A stretch of 64,000 nt of DNA. Source: Rhodosporidiobolus odoratus. Taxonomy: Eukaryota; Basidiomycota; Microbotryomycetes; Sporidiobolales; Sporidiobolaceae. The DNA is taken from contig JAOANU010000004.1 of the NCBI GenBank assembly GCA_034387635.1, positions 1,116,001 through 1,180,000 on the forward strand. The letters are read 5' to 3'. Below, one piece after another: positions 47,038 to 58,639 of the stretch. Numbering within the stretch: the first letter of the stretch is position 1; the number at the start of each line of letters is the position of its first letter. Made by a program: the position numbers and the translations under genes. The notes beneath the pieces are model-generated. The model had not been told where the DNA came from. It saw nothing but the letters and a program-made list of their open reading frames with translations, and searched no databases.

Positions 47038-48544
47038 GTCTTCGGTCGGATGGGGCAGAAAGAAACAGGGAGAAAGAGCGTGAAGGTGAAGAGCGAGGAC
47101 GATCAGCAGGAAAGGTTGAACGAGGCTGGGACGAGAACCTCAGACAGGAGGCGCGCTGAGGGTCTCGCCCTCCTATCGCCTGTTCCGCGGCCACTTTCCC
47201 GTTTTGGCGTCTCTTTCATTCTTCGTCTCGACCAGAGGTATGCGCCACTCCGCTGCGATGCTCCAGAGCACACGGTGCTCCAGCTGCACACAACCCCACC
47301 GGTCCATCTACAACCCCCCGCCAAAGCACCTCTCTGGTTTTAACTGTCCAACCTCGCTTCCCGCCTCTACGCTTCTTCCAGCCCGCAAGTCTCGCAGCGG
47401 TACTCCCAGGTGGTATGCGAGCCTCAAGAGGATGCGAACGCCCGAGTTGGCAGACTGAGCGGTTTCGTGTCTAGCGTCGTCCGTCCATTTTTCTCCTCTT
47501 CACCTCGAAGCTCGACGCGCTCTGCCATACGCTGTAGCCGGCGATTGAGAAGCGCTCTTTCGCGAACCGACCCTACATGGTTATCGACCATCCTGCCTGG
47601 GCCCGCCAGTCTACCCGAGACTGGTCAGCGATTCTTACTCATCGCGGTTTGCCCTCAGCTTGTGCCGCTTGAACCTACCCACTGTAGACCCATCCGCCAT
47701 CCATCACCGACGTTCCGCCAGTTCGGTACAGGTACATTTCCAACCGCATACCACTGCGCCCAGTGGTATGCGGGGGTGTAACTGGCAGCACTGACTCGAT
47801 TTTCACCTGAGCAGGTTCGGCTTAAGTAGCCTCGCTGCGCCGTCTAGCGCATGCCTCACTCGAGAAGCTCAAGTACCGACTGGTCTGGGCTATGTCGCTG
47901 CACACCTCCCCCCAGTTCACACGCTTCAGGTGCAGGAAGAGCCCTATGCCCCATTTCCCGTCTCTTCCCTGAGCCATCACAGCAAGGTGACCCCGGACGG
48001 ATGAACGGTAACAGGACGCGATACACTCGCTCACGGCTGGCGGAACGTCTCGACCCCTCAGGAGGAACGATAGACACAGTACAACGGACCTTGAACGGAC
48101 TTTGCGCAATCTCTCTTTCTCGCATCGTCTTCGGGTCTTCGTAGCATTCTTAGTAAAGTCTGCAACGAGCAGCTCGTTCTCTCTTTTCAGCTTCGCCTGC
48201 CAGGCCGTAGTCCGCCCGGTCGAAAGTGCAACTCCCCGCGACCTCCTCGCGGCGCCTGCTGCTGCGAGACCTCTCTTGTCACTTCACTCGGCTGACTACC
48301 GGACGTTACCACTCGCCAACAACACTGTACAGCAGATCGCAGAGCGCTTCATCACCCTTCTCCGACACGATCGACAGCCGCCCTTGACTTCATCGCACCG
48401 AACAACAAACATCGCTGCATCGACCGGAACCTACGAGACGCACGGAAGAGTGTTGTACGTGCCGGACTAAGCAACTACATACCTCCCTCGACTCCTTTCG
48501 ACGGCTCCTGCCACAACTTTACCATCACTTCCTTGGCACACACA
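47038..48544. promoter_or_regulatory. Long divergent promoter of UDP-galactopyranose mutase and ferric reductase, with repeated GGTATGCG elements
   Basis: About 1.5 kb without a credible gene. The octamer GGTATGCG occurs at 47237-47244, 47412-47419 and 47765-47772, and its complement CGCATACC at 47745-47752. The last two form the arms of a perfect hairpin. No tRNA or other RNA gene was recognised. A role in transcription is inferred from repetition and position. Confidence 0.45.
47744..47773. repeat. Perfect 13-bp inverted repeat with a 4-nt spacer
   Basis: Left arm CCGCATACCACTG (47744-47756), spacer CGCC, right arm CAGTGGTATGCGG (47761-47773), with no mismatch. It could be a dimeric transcription-factor site or a hairpin in an RNA. 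It contains two of the GGTATGCG octamers. Confidence 0.9.
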
Positions 48545-51500
48545 ATGTCCGGAGCAACCGCTACCGCAGCCGTAGGAGCCGGCTACCAACCTCCGCTGGC
48601 TACAACGACAGCCGCAGCTAAAGCGACCGGAACCAGCCTCTCTTTCGCCCACGTGGCCAGCCAAACATACACCGGCAGCGTTACGACAAGCGCTCAGATC
48701 GTCGACAGCACGGGTGGGGTAGACTCTAGCTCGCTGTTGGAGTACTTTACCAGGGTACGTACTGGCCAGCTTCTCTGATCGTGCACAGCGACTGACTATC
48801 GCCGGAAAACAGCCTTACCTCGACGCCCACACCCTGTCCATCCCGACTTGGCGCTACGCCTACATCCTCTGGTTCATCATCATCGGCACCCTCATCCTCT
48901 GGAGCGCAGTCTACCATTTGAGCGGAACAGGAACGGGGGGCAGCGCTATCGGAGCATGGTTTAGGAAGATCTCCATCAGGAGGATAACTTGGACGCGGTC
49001 AGTTGGCGGGTCGTCGGGGTCAGGCGGGAGGTCAAAGGTCGGAATAGACCCGTCAGCGGTTGAGGAAGGTACTGGAGCGAGTAGGACGAGGAAGAAGGTC
49101 GTTTGGGCGAGTCCGACGTTGGCGCAAGTGGTGGCGGTCCTGGTCTTGATTGGTGCGGCGTTGTGCGTCTCATTCATTGGAGATGACTACATCGCACCGA
49201 CCACCTGCGTCTTCGGAGGAGAATGTGGCTATCAAGCATACTATGGGTCTTCCGGTGCGTGCTGTTTCCCCTGGGTATTTTTGCCTCGCTCAAGCTCCCG
49301 TTTCGTAGGCCCTCCAAAGTCGACCTACCGCGTCAAACGAGCCTTCCCTGCTCTCCGCTTCTCCTCTTTCGCCTCCGACTTCTCCGCCTCTCTCGCCGCG
49401 CCACCCACTCCCGCCGGCGTAACCTTTCCCGTCGAGCATGCCAAGAGGGGTGTCAACAACCCCAATGGCTGGGCGCCCTTCAACGATCCCCTTCTTGCTT
49501 CCTCGAATGCGAACATCCCGTTCAACACCTGGTCGGCGTCGGCAAGGTTGGGGCTTATTTCGTATGCGATGCTACCTCTAGTTATTACGCTAGCACTGAA
49601 GCAGGTGCGTACCCCCGTTGGCTACCGACTCTCAAGTTTCCGCTCACGCCCTTGCGTTTCTGTAGTGGCCGTTTAACATATGGGCTTCGCCATTCCTTAC
49701 TAACTATCACTTCGACAAGGTGCGCCTTCCTTTCGATGCCCCCACGCAGGGGTGAAGATTGGCTGTATGTGTCCCCAGCTGACGTTCTCCTCGTCTACCG
49801 CGTTCACTCCTCGTCAGACCGCCATCCTGCACCGCTGGTCTGGTGAGCTTACCTTCCCTTCCATTCTTCATCATCCTTGCTTACATAGAACGTCCCCGTA
49901 GGTCGCGTCGTCTGGGTGTTCTCGACTGGACACGCGGTGGGATGGTTCGTGCAACTCGCACACGACAAGGATCCCTTCGGGCGTCCCGTTCTCGTTCCCA
50001 TTTGGAGCTGGTACCGCTTCTGTGCTGGCGCAGTTGTGCGTGTCGTTCCCTTCTTCTTGTCTGCACCTCCTTTCCCCTCACAACGCTCATGCGCTACTGC
50101 CGGATACTCGCAGGCCTGGGGTCTTCTCACCATCCTCACCGCCTTTTCTTTCCGGCCCATCCGTGACCGCTACTACGAGCTTTTCTACTGGTCTCATGTG
50201 GGACTCGTCATCCTCTTCCTCGCAGCCTGTATCGTTCATCATGCCGTGAGTCCCTCCAGCAGCTCTACACTCTTGCCGTGACTGACTCTTTACCCGACCG
50301 CAGCCGCTTCTCTGGTGGCCTTTGATTGCCCTCGTCTGGTGGGGTGCAGAACGTCTGGTCCGCTTCGCCGTCTTCCTCTGGGTCAATGGTTTATTCGAAG
50401 GTATCCTCTTCCGAGAGCCGTCCTCTGCGCGATCAAGCAGGCAGAGCTTTACCAAGCTCGGCGGGCAGGAGAAAGGCGACGGGTTTTCCGAAGCCAAACT
50501 CGGCAATCAAGGCGGCGAATATCCACCTCGCCCTTACGACGAGTCTCGTGAACCTCTCCAAGCTCCGGGCATGAATCGCAGTGGCAGCTATCCTCCCGCT
50601 TCTCCCACGCTACCTCCATTCGGCTCTCCCGCCGCACCTTCCTATCAGTCCTCACCTCTTTACGCATCAACTTCCTCTCCTCGGCCCCTTCCGCCGCCTG
50701 GCTTTGCCTCAGCCCAGCTCCTCCCGGGTCGCACTATCCGTCTCACCCTTCACGTTCCCCGTTCCATCCGTTGGGCACCAGGACAGCACCTCCTCCTATA
50801 CGCCCCTCAAGTCCGCTTCTTCGACTCTCATCCTTACACCATCGCAAGTGTCGATGAACGCGCAAAGGGCGTAGCCCCCGTCGGAGGCAATGTCGCTAAG
50901 AAGGGTAGCGAGATCGTCCTGCTCATTCGGGCGCAAGGCGGGTTCTCCAAAGCCTTATGGGATCACGTCGTCCGACATCGTCGTGCGAGCGTCGAAGCGG
51001 TAGGGGTGAACCTCCGAGCGATGGTTAGCTGGCCGATGGGTTCTGCGGGGAGGGTGAGTTGGGGAGCGTATGAGAGCTTGTTGATCGTTTGTGGAGGGAC
51101 TGGGATCAGCTTTGGAGTGAGTGTGTTGGAGAACGCTTGTCGGAGGATGGTGAGGAAAGAGCAGGATGGGAAGTGGAAGACTAGAAGGGTGAGATTTGTA
51201 TGGATTATGAGGGAATTTGGTACGTCTGTCCGTCTCTTATATGCCCGAGTTGCACTGACATGACGATGCCCTTCTCCCTACAACCTCGCAGCTCATCTCT
51301 CCTGGGTTGCGTCGACACTTCGGCGTTGTATCGAGATGTGCGACGCCTCCCAACTCGAGGTCGACCTCTTCGTCACTCACGATGCTCCGAAGCGTCCCTC
51401 TCGTCCTCGTCGACGAACCGAGTTCGAGGCCGCCGCTGCTTCTACAGACGATCTCGCGCCTCCGACTGCGCCTTTCGCCCGTGGGGCCCGCGCTGCGTCA

Positions 51501-52474
51501 CCAGCCGGAAGGGAAAGTATCTTCAGCGAGATGAGCGATTGGAGCGACAGTGAGACTTCGCCAACCAGTCCTCGTCGACAGACGGAGGACGGTGTGCACG
51601 GCGAAGAAGGTCACGAGGTCGACTCGGTGACGGACTTTGTCCTGTTCGAAGGGGAAGACGACCACCGTACAGCGGGAGAGGCCGAGGTTTCCGCCAAGCT
51701 GAAGAAGGAGGGCAAGCTTCGTCGAGCACTCTCGAGACGCGGACAAGGTCGCTCACTCCGTCGACCAGAGCGGGATGTTCCCCCTCCCTCACGACGCCCA
51801 GATTCCTTCCCCAACAACTCGACTGCTTCGTTCGAGCCCCTCCCTCTCGAATCCTCTTCTGCCTCACCTACCCCGCCTCAGCTTTACGAGCCTCGTTCCG
51901 CCTCCATAGGCGACCTCGGCGCTGCTCGCGCCTACTCGTCCGTGTCTCTCGATTACGGGCGTGAAGACGCTCGCTCCGATGCTGGCACCCTCGTCGGTGG
52001 CAGCACCCGCCACCTGATCAAGCAGCCTAGTGGCGGACTCTCCTCGAACCGGAACAGCCTCGTCGACATGGCTTCGTACGGCGGCATCAGCGGGTTCGGC
52101 GGAGAAGCTCCAGCTGTCAAAGTCGCAAGCGAAGATCCGGACGAGAGCTTCTTCCTCGACGTCACAGCGGCGGAACAGGAGGATCTGGAGGCGGTGACTG
52201 AGCTCGCTAAGAGTGGCTACCCGCGGTTGAAGGAGATCTTGAATGACGAGGTAGAGCGATCAGTAGGCAAGACGGTCGTTGCTTGTGCGTCTTCTTTCTG
52301 CTCTTCAGTATCGCTACAGTCTCAGCTGAACCACCCCTTATTACAGGCTGCGGCCCCTCCGGCCTCAACACGGTTGTCCGTAACCTCGTCGCGAAGAAGA
52401 TCGACCTCAAGCGCGTTGCGAAGGGCGACCCTCGTGCTCAAGTCAGCCTGATTGTGGAGGATTTCTCTTTCTGA
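48545..52474 (+). CDS. Ferric-chelate reductase / NADPH oxidase-family transmembrane protein with a long acidic insert
   Basis: Plasma-membrane haem and FAD reductase of the FRE family, reducing Fe3+ (or Cu2+) for uptake. Start MSGATATAAVGAGYQPPLAT. Membrane segments include WRYAYILWFIIIGTLILWSA, LAQVVAVLVLIGAALCVSFI, LGLISYAMLPLVITLAL and WGLLTILTAFSF. Haem-ligand histidines are visible in TAILHRWSG-RVVWVFSTGHA and YWSHVGLVILFLAACIVHHA. The FAD-binding block is FDSHPYTIASVDE (HPxTIAS) and the NADPH site YESLLIVCGGTGISFGVSVL. After AHLSWVASTLRRCIEMCDAS comes about 270 residues of acidic, Ser-rich sequence (SPAGRESIFSEMSDWSDSET and onwards). The terminal CGPSGLNTVVRNLVAKKIDL then completes the NAD-binding domain. 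About ten introns. Family members usually have a much shorter loop here. Confidence 0.88.
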
Positions 52475-52914
52475 GCCCGGTCTTGTCAACTTCTTCCCCC
52501 ACTTCCCGTCGGAAAGGCTTGGCCTCTTCACATTGTTACGCCTCATTTACCTGAACCACCCCTATTATACTCGTCTGTCCGTCTCTTCGTATATAGATCA
52601 TGCCTGCGTACAGACACTAGCTTTCGTTTCTCTACATGCACAGACGTTGTCTCCTATCCCATGTATCCAGCTGTCGAGCTCATGAATCGTAACTTAGATC
52701 CCTACTATTACCTCATTCTCTTTCATAGGCGGACTCGCCCGAAAGCGGAGGCATGGTTATCGGGGCAGAGACGAGGCAGAAAGTGCTTCCAAGGAGGGAG
52801 TACAATGCGGTAAGACGAGTGGCGAGATAGCGCGGGAGGACGAGGCATGACATGCTCGATTGGCAGAGCAAGCAAAGGATGCGTGTATGGATCGGGACGG
52901 GAATAAGACAGCGA
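52475..52914. other. Convergent intergenic region
   Basis: About 440 nt between the stops of the ferric reductase (+) and SET1 (-). No gene recognised. Confidence 0.5.
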
Positions 52915-55900
52915 CTAGTTGAGGTAGCGACGGCATGTTGGTGCACTGCCGACAGCGGAAGGTCAGTCCCAGAGAAGCCGAGTGGACGAGAAAGAGGACG
53001 GACCCGCAGAGACAAGGGATCTTGTTGTCCTCCTCGATCGGGAAGTGGTAGTCTATAGAAGGGCGTGGTTCGTCAGTGTCTGTGAGCCCCAGAAGGAAAC
53101 GGGAGCAGCGCACCATAAGTGACTTCTTCTCCCGGATGGATGTTGGCTTTGGCGTAGATGACGATCTTCTTGATACCGTTGATAGTGATGATACGAGCTG
53201 TACAGTTCGGCGCGCAGCAATGGTTGATGAGACGACTGAAGAGGCAGACTCATGGTCAGGTTGGCGCTCGAAGGAGGGGATCGGAAGACTCGATGGCGTA
53301 CCCGAGGTTACCCTTCTTCGTAGCGTCGACGACGAGGTCTTCGTCAACACGGAAGAGGTAGGAAGAACCAATGCCTTGTCGCTCATAAGCCTTTTCGCGA
53401 CGGTCGGCGACTTGCTGTCGGATAAGCTCGCCGACGTACTCGATGACCATGTCGCCGGACGGGATGAACCTGCTCGAAGAATCATTAGTCCAGACAGGGG
53501 GATCGCCAAAGGTGAAGAAGCGAACTGCGCACTCTCGAGCAAAAAGTCCGTAACCCTCGATGCCAGACCTCGAGAACGTAAGTTGCTTCTTGCGGGTCTT
53601 GAGCTGGTTGAACTTGAGGACATCGGTATCGGTCGCCGTGACTTTCTTGTGCAGCTCCATGCCCCGAACTAATCCACGAGTGTTGGCTCGAGCGAGACGA
53701 GAAACAGCGACGCTCGAAGCCTGGGCGTCTGCCGCGGCAGCTTTGGCTCGATTCGTCGCAGGTCGGTTCGCCATCTTTTCTTCGACGGTGATGGTGTAGA
53801 ACCCTTCGGTGCGGGCTGAACCGGACGCATGCTTGGGAGGTGGAGCGCTTTCGTCGTCGGATGGCGGAGGGGATGGGTGCAAGTCCTGCCCGAGTTGGAG
53901 GCGCTCGAGCGCGAGCTTAAGGTAGAAGAGGTCTTCTTCGTCGCCTGCGAGGCCGGCTTCGAACGGGTCGAGTGAAGCAGGCATCGGGATAGGTTGTCGG
54001 CCTTTGGGCTTGACGTCCACCTCCACTTTGGGCTTCCTCCCTCGCACGAGCTTGCCTTTTCGAGGCGGTGAAGCGACAGCTGCTTCGTCGTTGTCGACGT
54101 CCATCGCCATCGTATCTCGCCGCGTCTTCCCCGTCGTGATGTCGGGCGTCGCATCACCCAGCTCAGGAGAAGGAGAAGGAGCAGGCGTAGCCTCGACCGG
54201 CGCAACATCCTCCTCCTCCTTGACCTGAGGCAGCTTCTGCTGCTGTTCCTCCGCCTCATCCTCGCTGCTCGTATAGTCAACCGAGACCTTCTTCCTCGAA
54301 GACCTCGAAGAGGTAGCCGCGGCCTTCTTCTTCCTCGCCGCCGACTCGGCCTTCTTCCGCCTAACCCGGTCGTCTTCACTGCTCTCCTCATCCGAGTCCG
54401 AATAAGCCCTCGAGACCTTGGACTTCTGCTCCTTCTTCTTCTTGGACCGCTCCTTGGTCCGAGGTTGAACGTCGTCGGCATCGCTTCCAAAGCCTGGCGC
54501 GGGAGATTCGGAAGGCGCTTCGGAGGAGAAACGGGTGCTGACCGAGTCTCGACGACGGCGGCGGTCGTCGTACGAGGCTGAGGTGGCAGATTTGCGTTTG
54601 GAGAAAGAGAGGGATGAGAGGCTTTTGACGGTGGAGGAAGACGCGGTCGGGTCGACAGGAGAGTCGAGAGATTCCGTTTTAACCGCTGTAGGAGGTACAG
54701 AAGAGACCGAGGAAGCGGGTATAGGTGTAGGCGCAGTGGGGGTAGAGGTGTGCGATCCATTCCTCTCCCAGATTTGCAAGTGCTCCTGTACTTTCCCTCG
54801 AACAAGCCGAGCTTTGAGGTCGTTCTGGAAAGTCTCGAGCAACTCGGCGACCACAATCTCCTTGGCTTCTTCGACGAGTTCCGCTTGGGTCCATCCGCTC
54901 CGCTTCTTTTGGATCGCTGAAGCGGGACGGCGGGAAAGCTTTTCAACGAGGGCGGCGAGGTGACTGCCCGGTGCTGGAGCGTTGCTGGGCTTGGAGGGTA
55001 GGGCGGTCGGGGCAGCGGGGACAGCAGGAGAGGGTGAAGGAGTTGGGGCGGAGGAGGGCGGGTCACAGAGGATGAGTTGAAGGCTTGCACCGCCGAACTT
55101 GTGACCATTGAGGACGTCGAAAGCGCTTCGAGCGGCATTTCCCTCTTCGAAGGTGATGTACCAACCTTCCGAGTCGGCAAAGGTCTGTAAGAAGTGCTCG
55201 AGTCTCGTCAGCCGCGCAAACAAGGTTCGGAAGAAATACGAAGAACGGAAAACGCACCCGATCAATCTCATACTTCCTAAAATGCCTCTCCAACTCTTCC
55301 GCATTCGGCACCGCCGACCTCCCTCCTTGACCCGCCCTCTTATCCTGAAACACCGTCTTATCAATCTTGAGATAAGGTTTCCCATTCGACGCCAACTTCT
55401 CCAACAAAACCTTCTTGCTCGCCTGCCAGGCGATAGCGTTCACGGGTGCGAACCCGCGGGGCAAGATGCGCCGAGGTTCGGTTCGGCCCGACGCGTGATG
55501 ATGGTAGAAGATGGCGTCCTTCTTGTCGACCTGCTCTTCGTCTTCGTCCCCTTCTTCCTCCTCCGACTCTTCCGACGCCCCTCCAGCTCCAGATCCAGAT
55601 CCAGTTCGACTTCCCTGATCCGAATCCATCTCCATATCCGCCTCTCCTTCCTCCCGAGTCTTCTTGCCCCCTGACCCACCCTTCGTCTGCTGCTGATGCG
55701 CCGCTAATCGTTTCTTGGCCGCCTCGACGGCAGTAGCGATTACTGAGGCCATATTGTCCGGTCTTGCTGACCTTCCTCCTCCTCCTCCTCCTCCTCGAGC
55801 ACCACCTTTTCTTCCACCTACACCCCCACCGAAGCGGGAGGATGTTGATGAGTATGAAACGGCCGAAGGCAAAGAACCTCGGGAGGAAGCTTTGGGCGGC

Positions 55901-58201
55901 ATAGGCGGGCGAGCAGAAGGAAGAGGGGGGATAGCCACTGTGGGGACAGAGACATGTGTCGCAGCTTCAAGCCGGGAAGCGGCTGAGGATGGAAGAGAAG
56001 AAATGGGCAACGAAGGGATGGAGACATGGGTGGATTGACTGGCGCTGCGTGACCCACTGGGGAGAGTAGAGGCCGGCGTGCCCCGAGCTGCGTATCGGGG
56101 ACCGCTCGGTGAGGCGTACCTGGAGTTGTCACGCGAGGATGAAGCAATAGGTTGGCCGGAACGTCCGCCTCGGCCGTAGCTGGAAGGAGGGGGAGGTGGC
56201 GGTCGATCAGGGGGAGGCGGAGGGGCAGAGGTAGGCGGCGGCGGAGGCGGGGGGAGACTGGGAGGAGCGGGAGGTAGAGAAGAAGTCGATGCGGTAGGTT
56301 TAGGAGTTGCGGAAGAAGACGAAGATCGAGACATAGGTGTGGGCTGAGGTGGGGGTTTCTTCGGCGCCGGCTTGGGCGGGTGGCGTTGTGCCATCTCCGC
56401 CTTGACCGCAGCCTTGCATTTGGCACCATCTGCATCAAGCTCCACCTTCACCCCGACATCCCCCATAAGCATAGCCATTCCGACCTTCGCCCCATTGCCC
56501 TTCGTCATCGCTTGCTGAGCCACCAACGACCCATCCTGCACCTGCCCTTGCTTACGTTTCCGTTCGTACCGTTCCCGTGTAGGTTTATCGGGCTCAGCGT
56601 CTCGAGGAACGTCGTCAATGTACTTGATCCAGCAGATCCCGAGGCTGCCACCAGTTTGGACGTCGTACTTGACTTCTTGCTGCTCAATGCGGCCGTATGA
56701 GCGGAAGTGAGCGTGGATGGCGTCCCCGGTGGTCGCGCTAGGGAAGCCGGTAACGAGAATGGCAGAAGGCGGAGCGGGTGGCGGCGGGCCGGTGGAGTTC
56801 TTATCCCACTGCGAGTCTACTAGGTCAGCGAGGTCTGACATACGAGAAAGGGGCATGACGTACGCTATAGGTCAACACGCCCAACTCGCGCATGAAAGGC
56901 CCCCTCTGCTTCTTCTTTTCCAATTTTGCCTTTTCAGCCGGATCCTCCGTCTTCCTCGGGTCTTTCACCTCTTCCTTCACGCCCTCTCCATCATACCTCT
57001 TGATCACTTCCTTGCCCTTCTTGATCGGGTTGGGGTCGAGAGCAGGGTCGTACATGACACGATAGTCCTTTGCCCCGAGGGTTTTGTAGAAGAAAGCGGG
57101 GAGCTTGTTGTACGTCGATGAAGGGCGAATGGCGGCGTAGGTCGAGGAAGGACGAGCTGTGGGGGCTTTCGAAGGAAGAGCGAAGGAGGAAGTGCTAGGC
57201 GCGGCAGGGCGGGGAGGAACAGCTTCGGCTGGAGGGAGAGGTTTCCACCCGTTCATCAAGGGGGATTTCTTGTCTCCATTCGAGGATCTCGACGATGAAG
57301 CCGAGCCTCGCCTGACCATATCTGCTGGCCCAGTCGGACGTTTTAGAGCGTGATGCGAGGACGATGCGGACGGTGAGAGCTGGCCATTGAGCGGGTTTAA
57401 TGTGGAGGAATGGGTAGAGGAACCACGAGTCGGCGCGGTCGAAGGGACGTGGGAAGCGAGCGAATTTGAGGTAGACGCGTGGGAAGAAGCGGCGTAAGAC
57501 GAAGTTGAAGGCGGGGCATGACCATTGAGCGGGATTGGGATGGATCCATGGGAAGAGGGATGGTATGACGAATCTGGGGGATACGGGGCAGAATGGTAGG
57601 ACGAAGAGGTTGGGGCGTGCGAGTGGTAAGAGCGAGGTGAAGGGGAGCGGCGATAATGCGAAGGCGGAGGGGAGCCACGGCGGCGGGGTGAAGGCGAGCG
57701 TCGATAGGAAGGACCGGGCGAATACCGTCGATAGTCCCGTGAGTCTCTTGGGTAGTCCCTCGAGTCTCTCGGATGGTCTCTTTCGTCCCAGTAATCCCGT
57801 TCTCGGTATTCTCGTTCGTCTCGGCGGTATGATCGGGATGAAGGTGGGTCTGCGGGTTCCACAAGGTCAAGGGGCGAAAAAGGTGGAAGTGGGGGAAGAG
57901 GTCGGAGATGGAAAGAAGTGGAAAGTCAGTGACGCGTGGTCGGAGAGTTTTCAAGAGCTGAAAAAGGCGGAAGGAGGTGCTCACAGTCGTGCTGAGGATC
58001 TCTGCGGTCGTCGCGGTAATCTCGAGATGGGGGAGAAGAGGCGACGGCGACTACTGGCTTCTTTGGGAGTGCGATTGATACTCGCTGAGGTTTAGGAGCT
58101 GCTGAAGATGCTGCTGAGCCTCTGGCAGGTGATCTTGGTCTGTTTGTGCCGGTAGAAGGAGCTGCTGTCGATCCACTCCATTCATCCTCGTCCAAGGCCA
58201 T
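52915..58201 (-). CDS. SET1: Histone H3 lysine-4 methyltransferase Set1 (COMPASS catalytic subunit)
   Basis: Catalytic subunit of COMPASS, transferring methyl groups from S-adenosylmethionine to H3K4. The annotated start at 58201 (MALDEDEWSGSTAAPSTGTN) leads into Arg/Ser/Tyr-rich sequence with RDSRDYRRYSPGPSYRRSPS. YNKLPAFFYKTLGAKDYRVM follows, then an RRM (AILVTGFPSATTGDAIHAHF; LGICWIKYIDDVP) near 56560-56780. After long Pro/Gly-rich and charged linkers come the N-SET motif (SGSARTEGFYTITVEEKMAN) and the SET domain: LKTRKKQLTFSRSGIEGYGL, MVIEYVGELIRQQVADRREK, SYLFRVDEDLVVDATKKGNL and RLINHCCAPNCTARIITING. GEEVTY-DYHFPIEEDNKIPC and post-SET CLCGAPTCRRYLN complete it (stop at 52915). The splice GG|TGCACC at the last intron restores the post-SET cysteines. 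About nine introns. Upstream coding-like sequence to 58475 may add N-terminal exons. Confidence 0.93.
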
Positions 58202-58475
58202 CTCGAGCGCAAACTGCGCGTGCTGATCAGGTGACTAGAAACTGAAAATACACGTTCAGCTGCACGCTGTAGCTCTTGGTGTGTTTTGTCGCGTAGATGA
58301 GGCGTTTATAGTCTGGCGAAGTGCAGAAGTTGGAATCGCTTTCGACCTCTACGACTGCTTTTACTGAGTAAGCGGGGACTGTCTCCGACCGCCTGGGTAC
58401 TACACGACGAGCGCGGACCACCAGCGCAACGCTCACCCGCCGACGTCGATTTTCTTCATCTTCCTGGTACGACAT
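58202..58475 (-). other. Possible upstream exons of SET1
   Basis: From ATG at 58475 (MSYQEDEENRRRR) the minus strand reads open to 58227 with coding-type codons, including VESDSNFCTSPDYKRLIYAT and KHTKSYSVQLN. A putative 40-nt intron (GTGTATTTTCAG...CGCGCAG) would join it in frame to FALE-MALDEDEW at the SET1 start. The joined product would begin MSYQEDEENR. The function of this segment is unrecognised; a separate small gene is the alternative. Confidence 0.4.
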
Positions 58476-58639
58476 CGCTCTTCAAGTGGGGACAGCAAGC
58501 GGAATGGGAGCCAGCGAGAATACGCAGTGAACCGTTGGGAGTAGCTTTACATAGCGACGCGAAAACTCAAGGTCGAGGTGAGTGCCTTTTCTAGCATTTC
58601 ACTTGTACAGCCGACCGCGCCTTGACACCCACAAGTCGT

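Noticed and set aside
47410..47781. 123-codon frame in the mutase/ferric reductase intergenic region
   Set aside because: No domain, weak codon bias, and it overlaps the hairpin and octamer elements; treated as promoter DNA.
53669..55180. 503-codon minus-strand frame overlapping SET1
   Set aside because: An Arg/Leu/Ser-rich shadow frame of the SET1 linker exons; the SET1 frame carries the N-SET and SET motifs.
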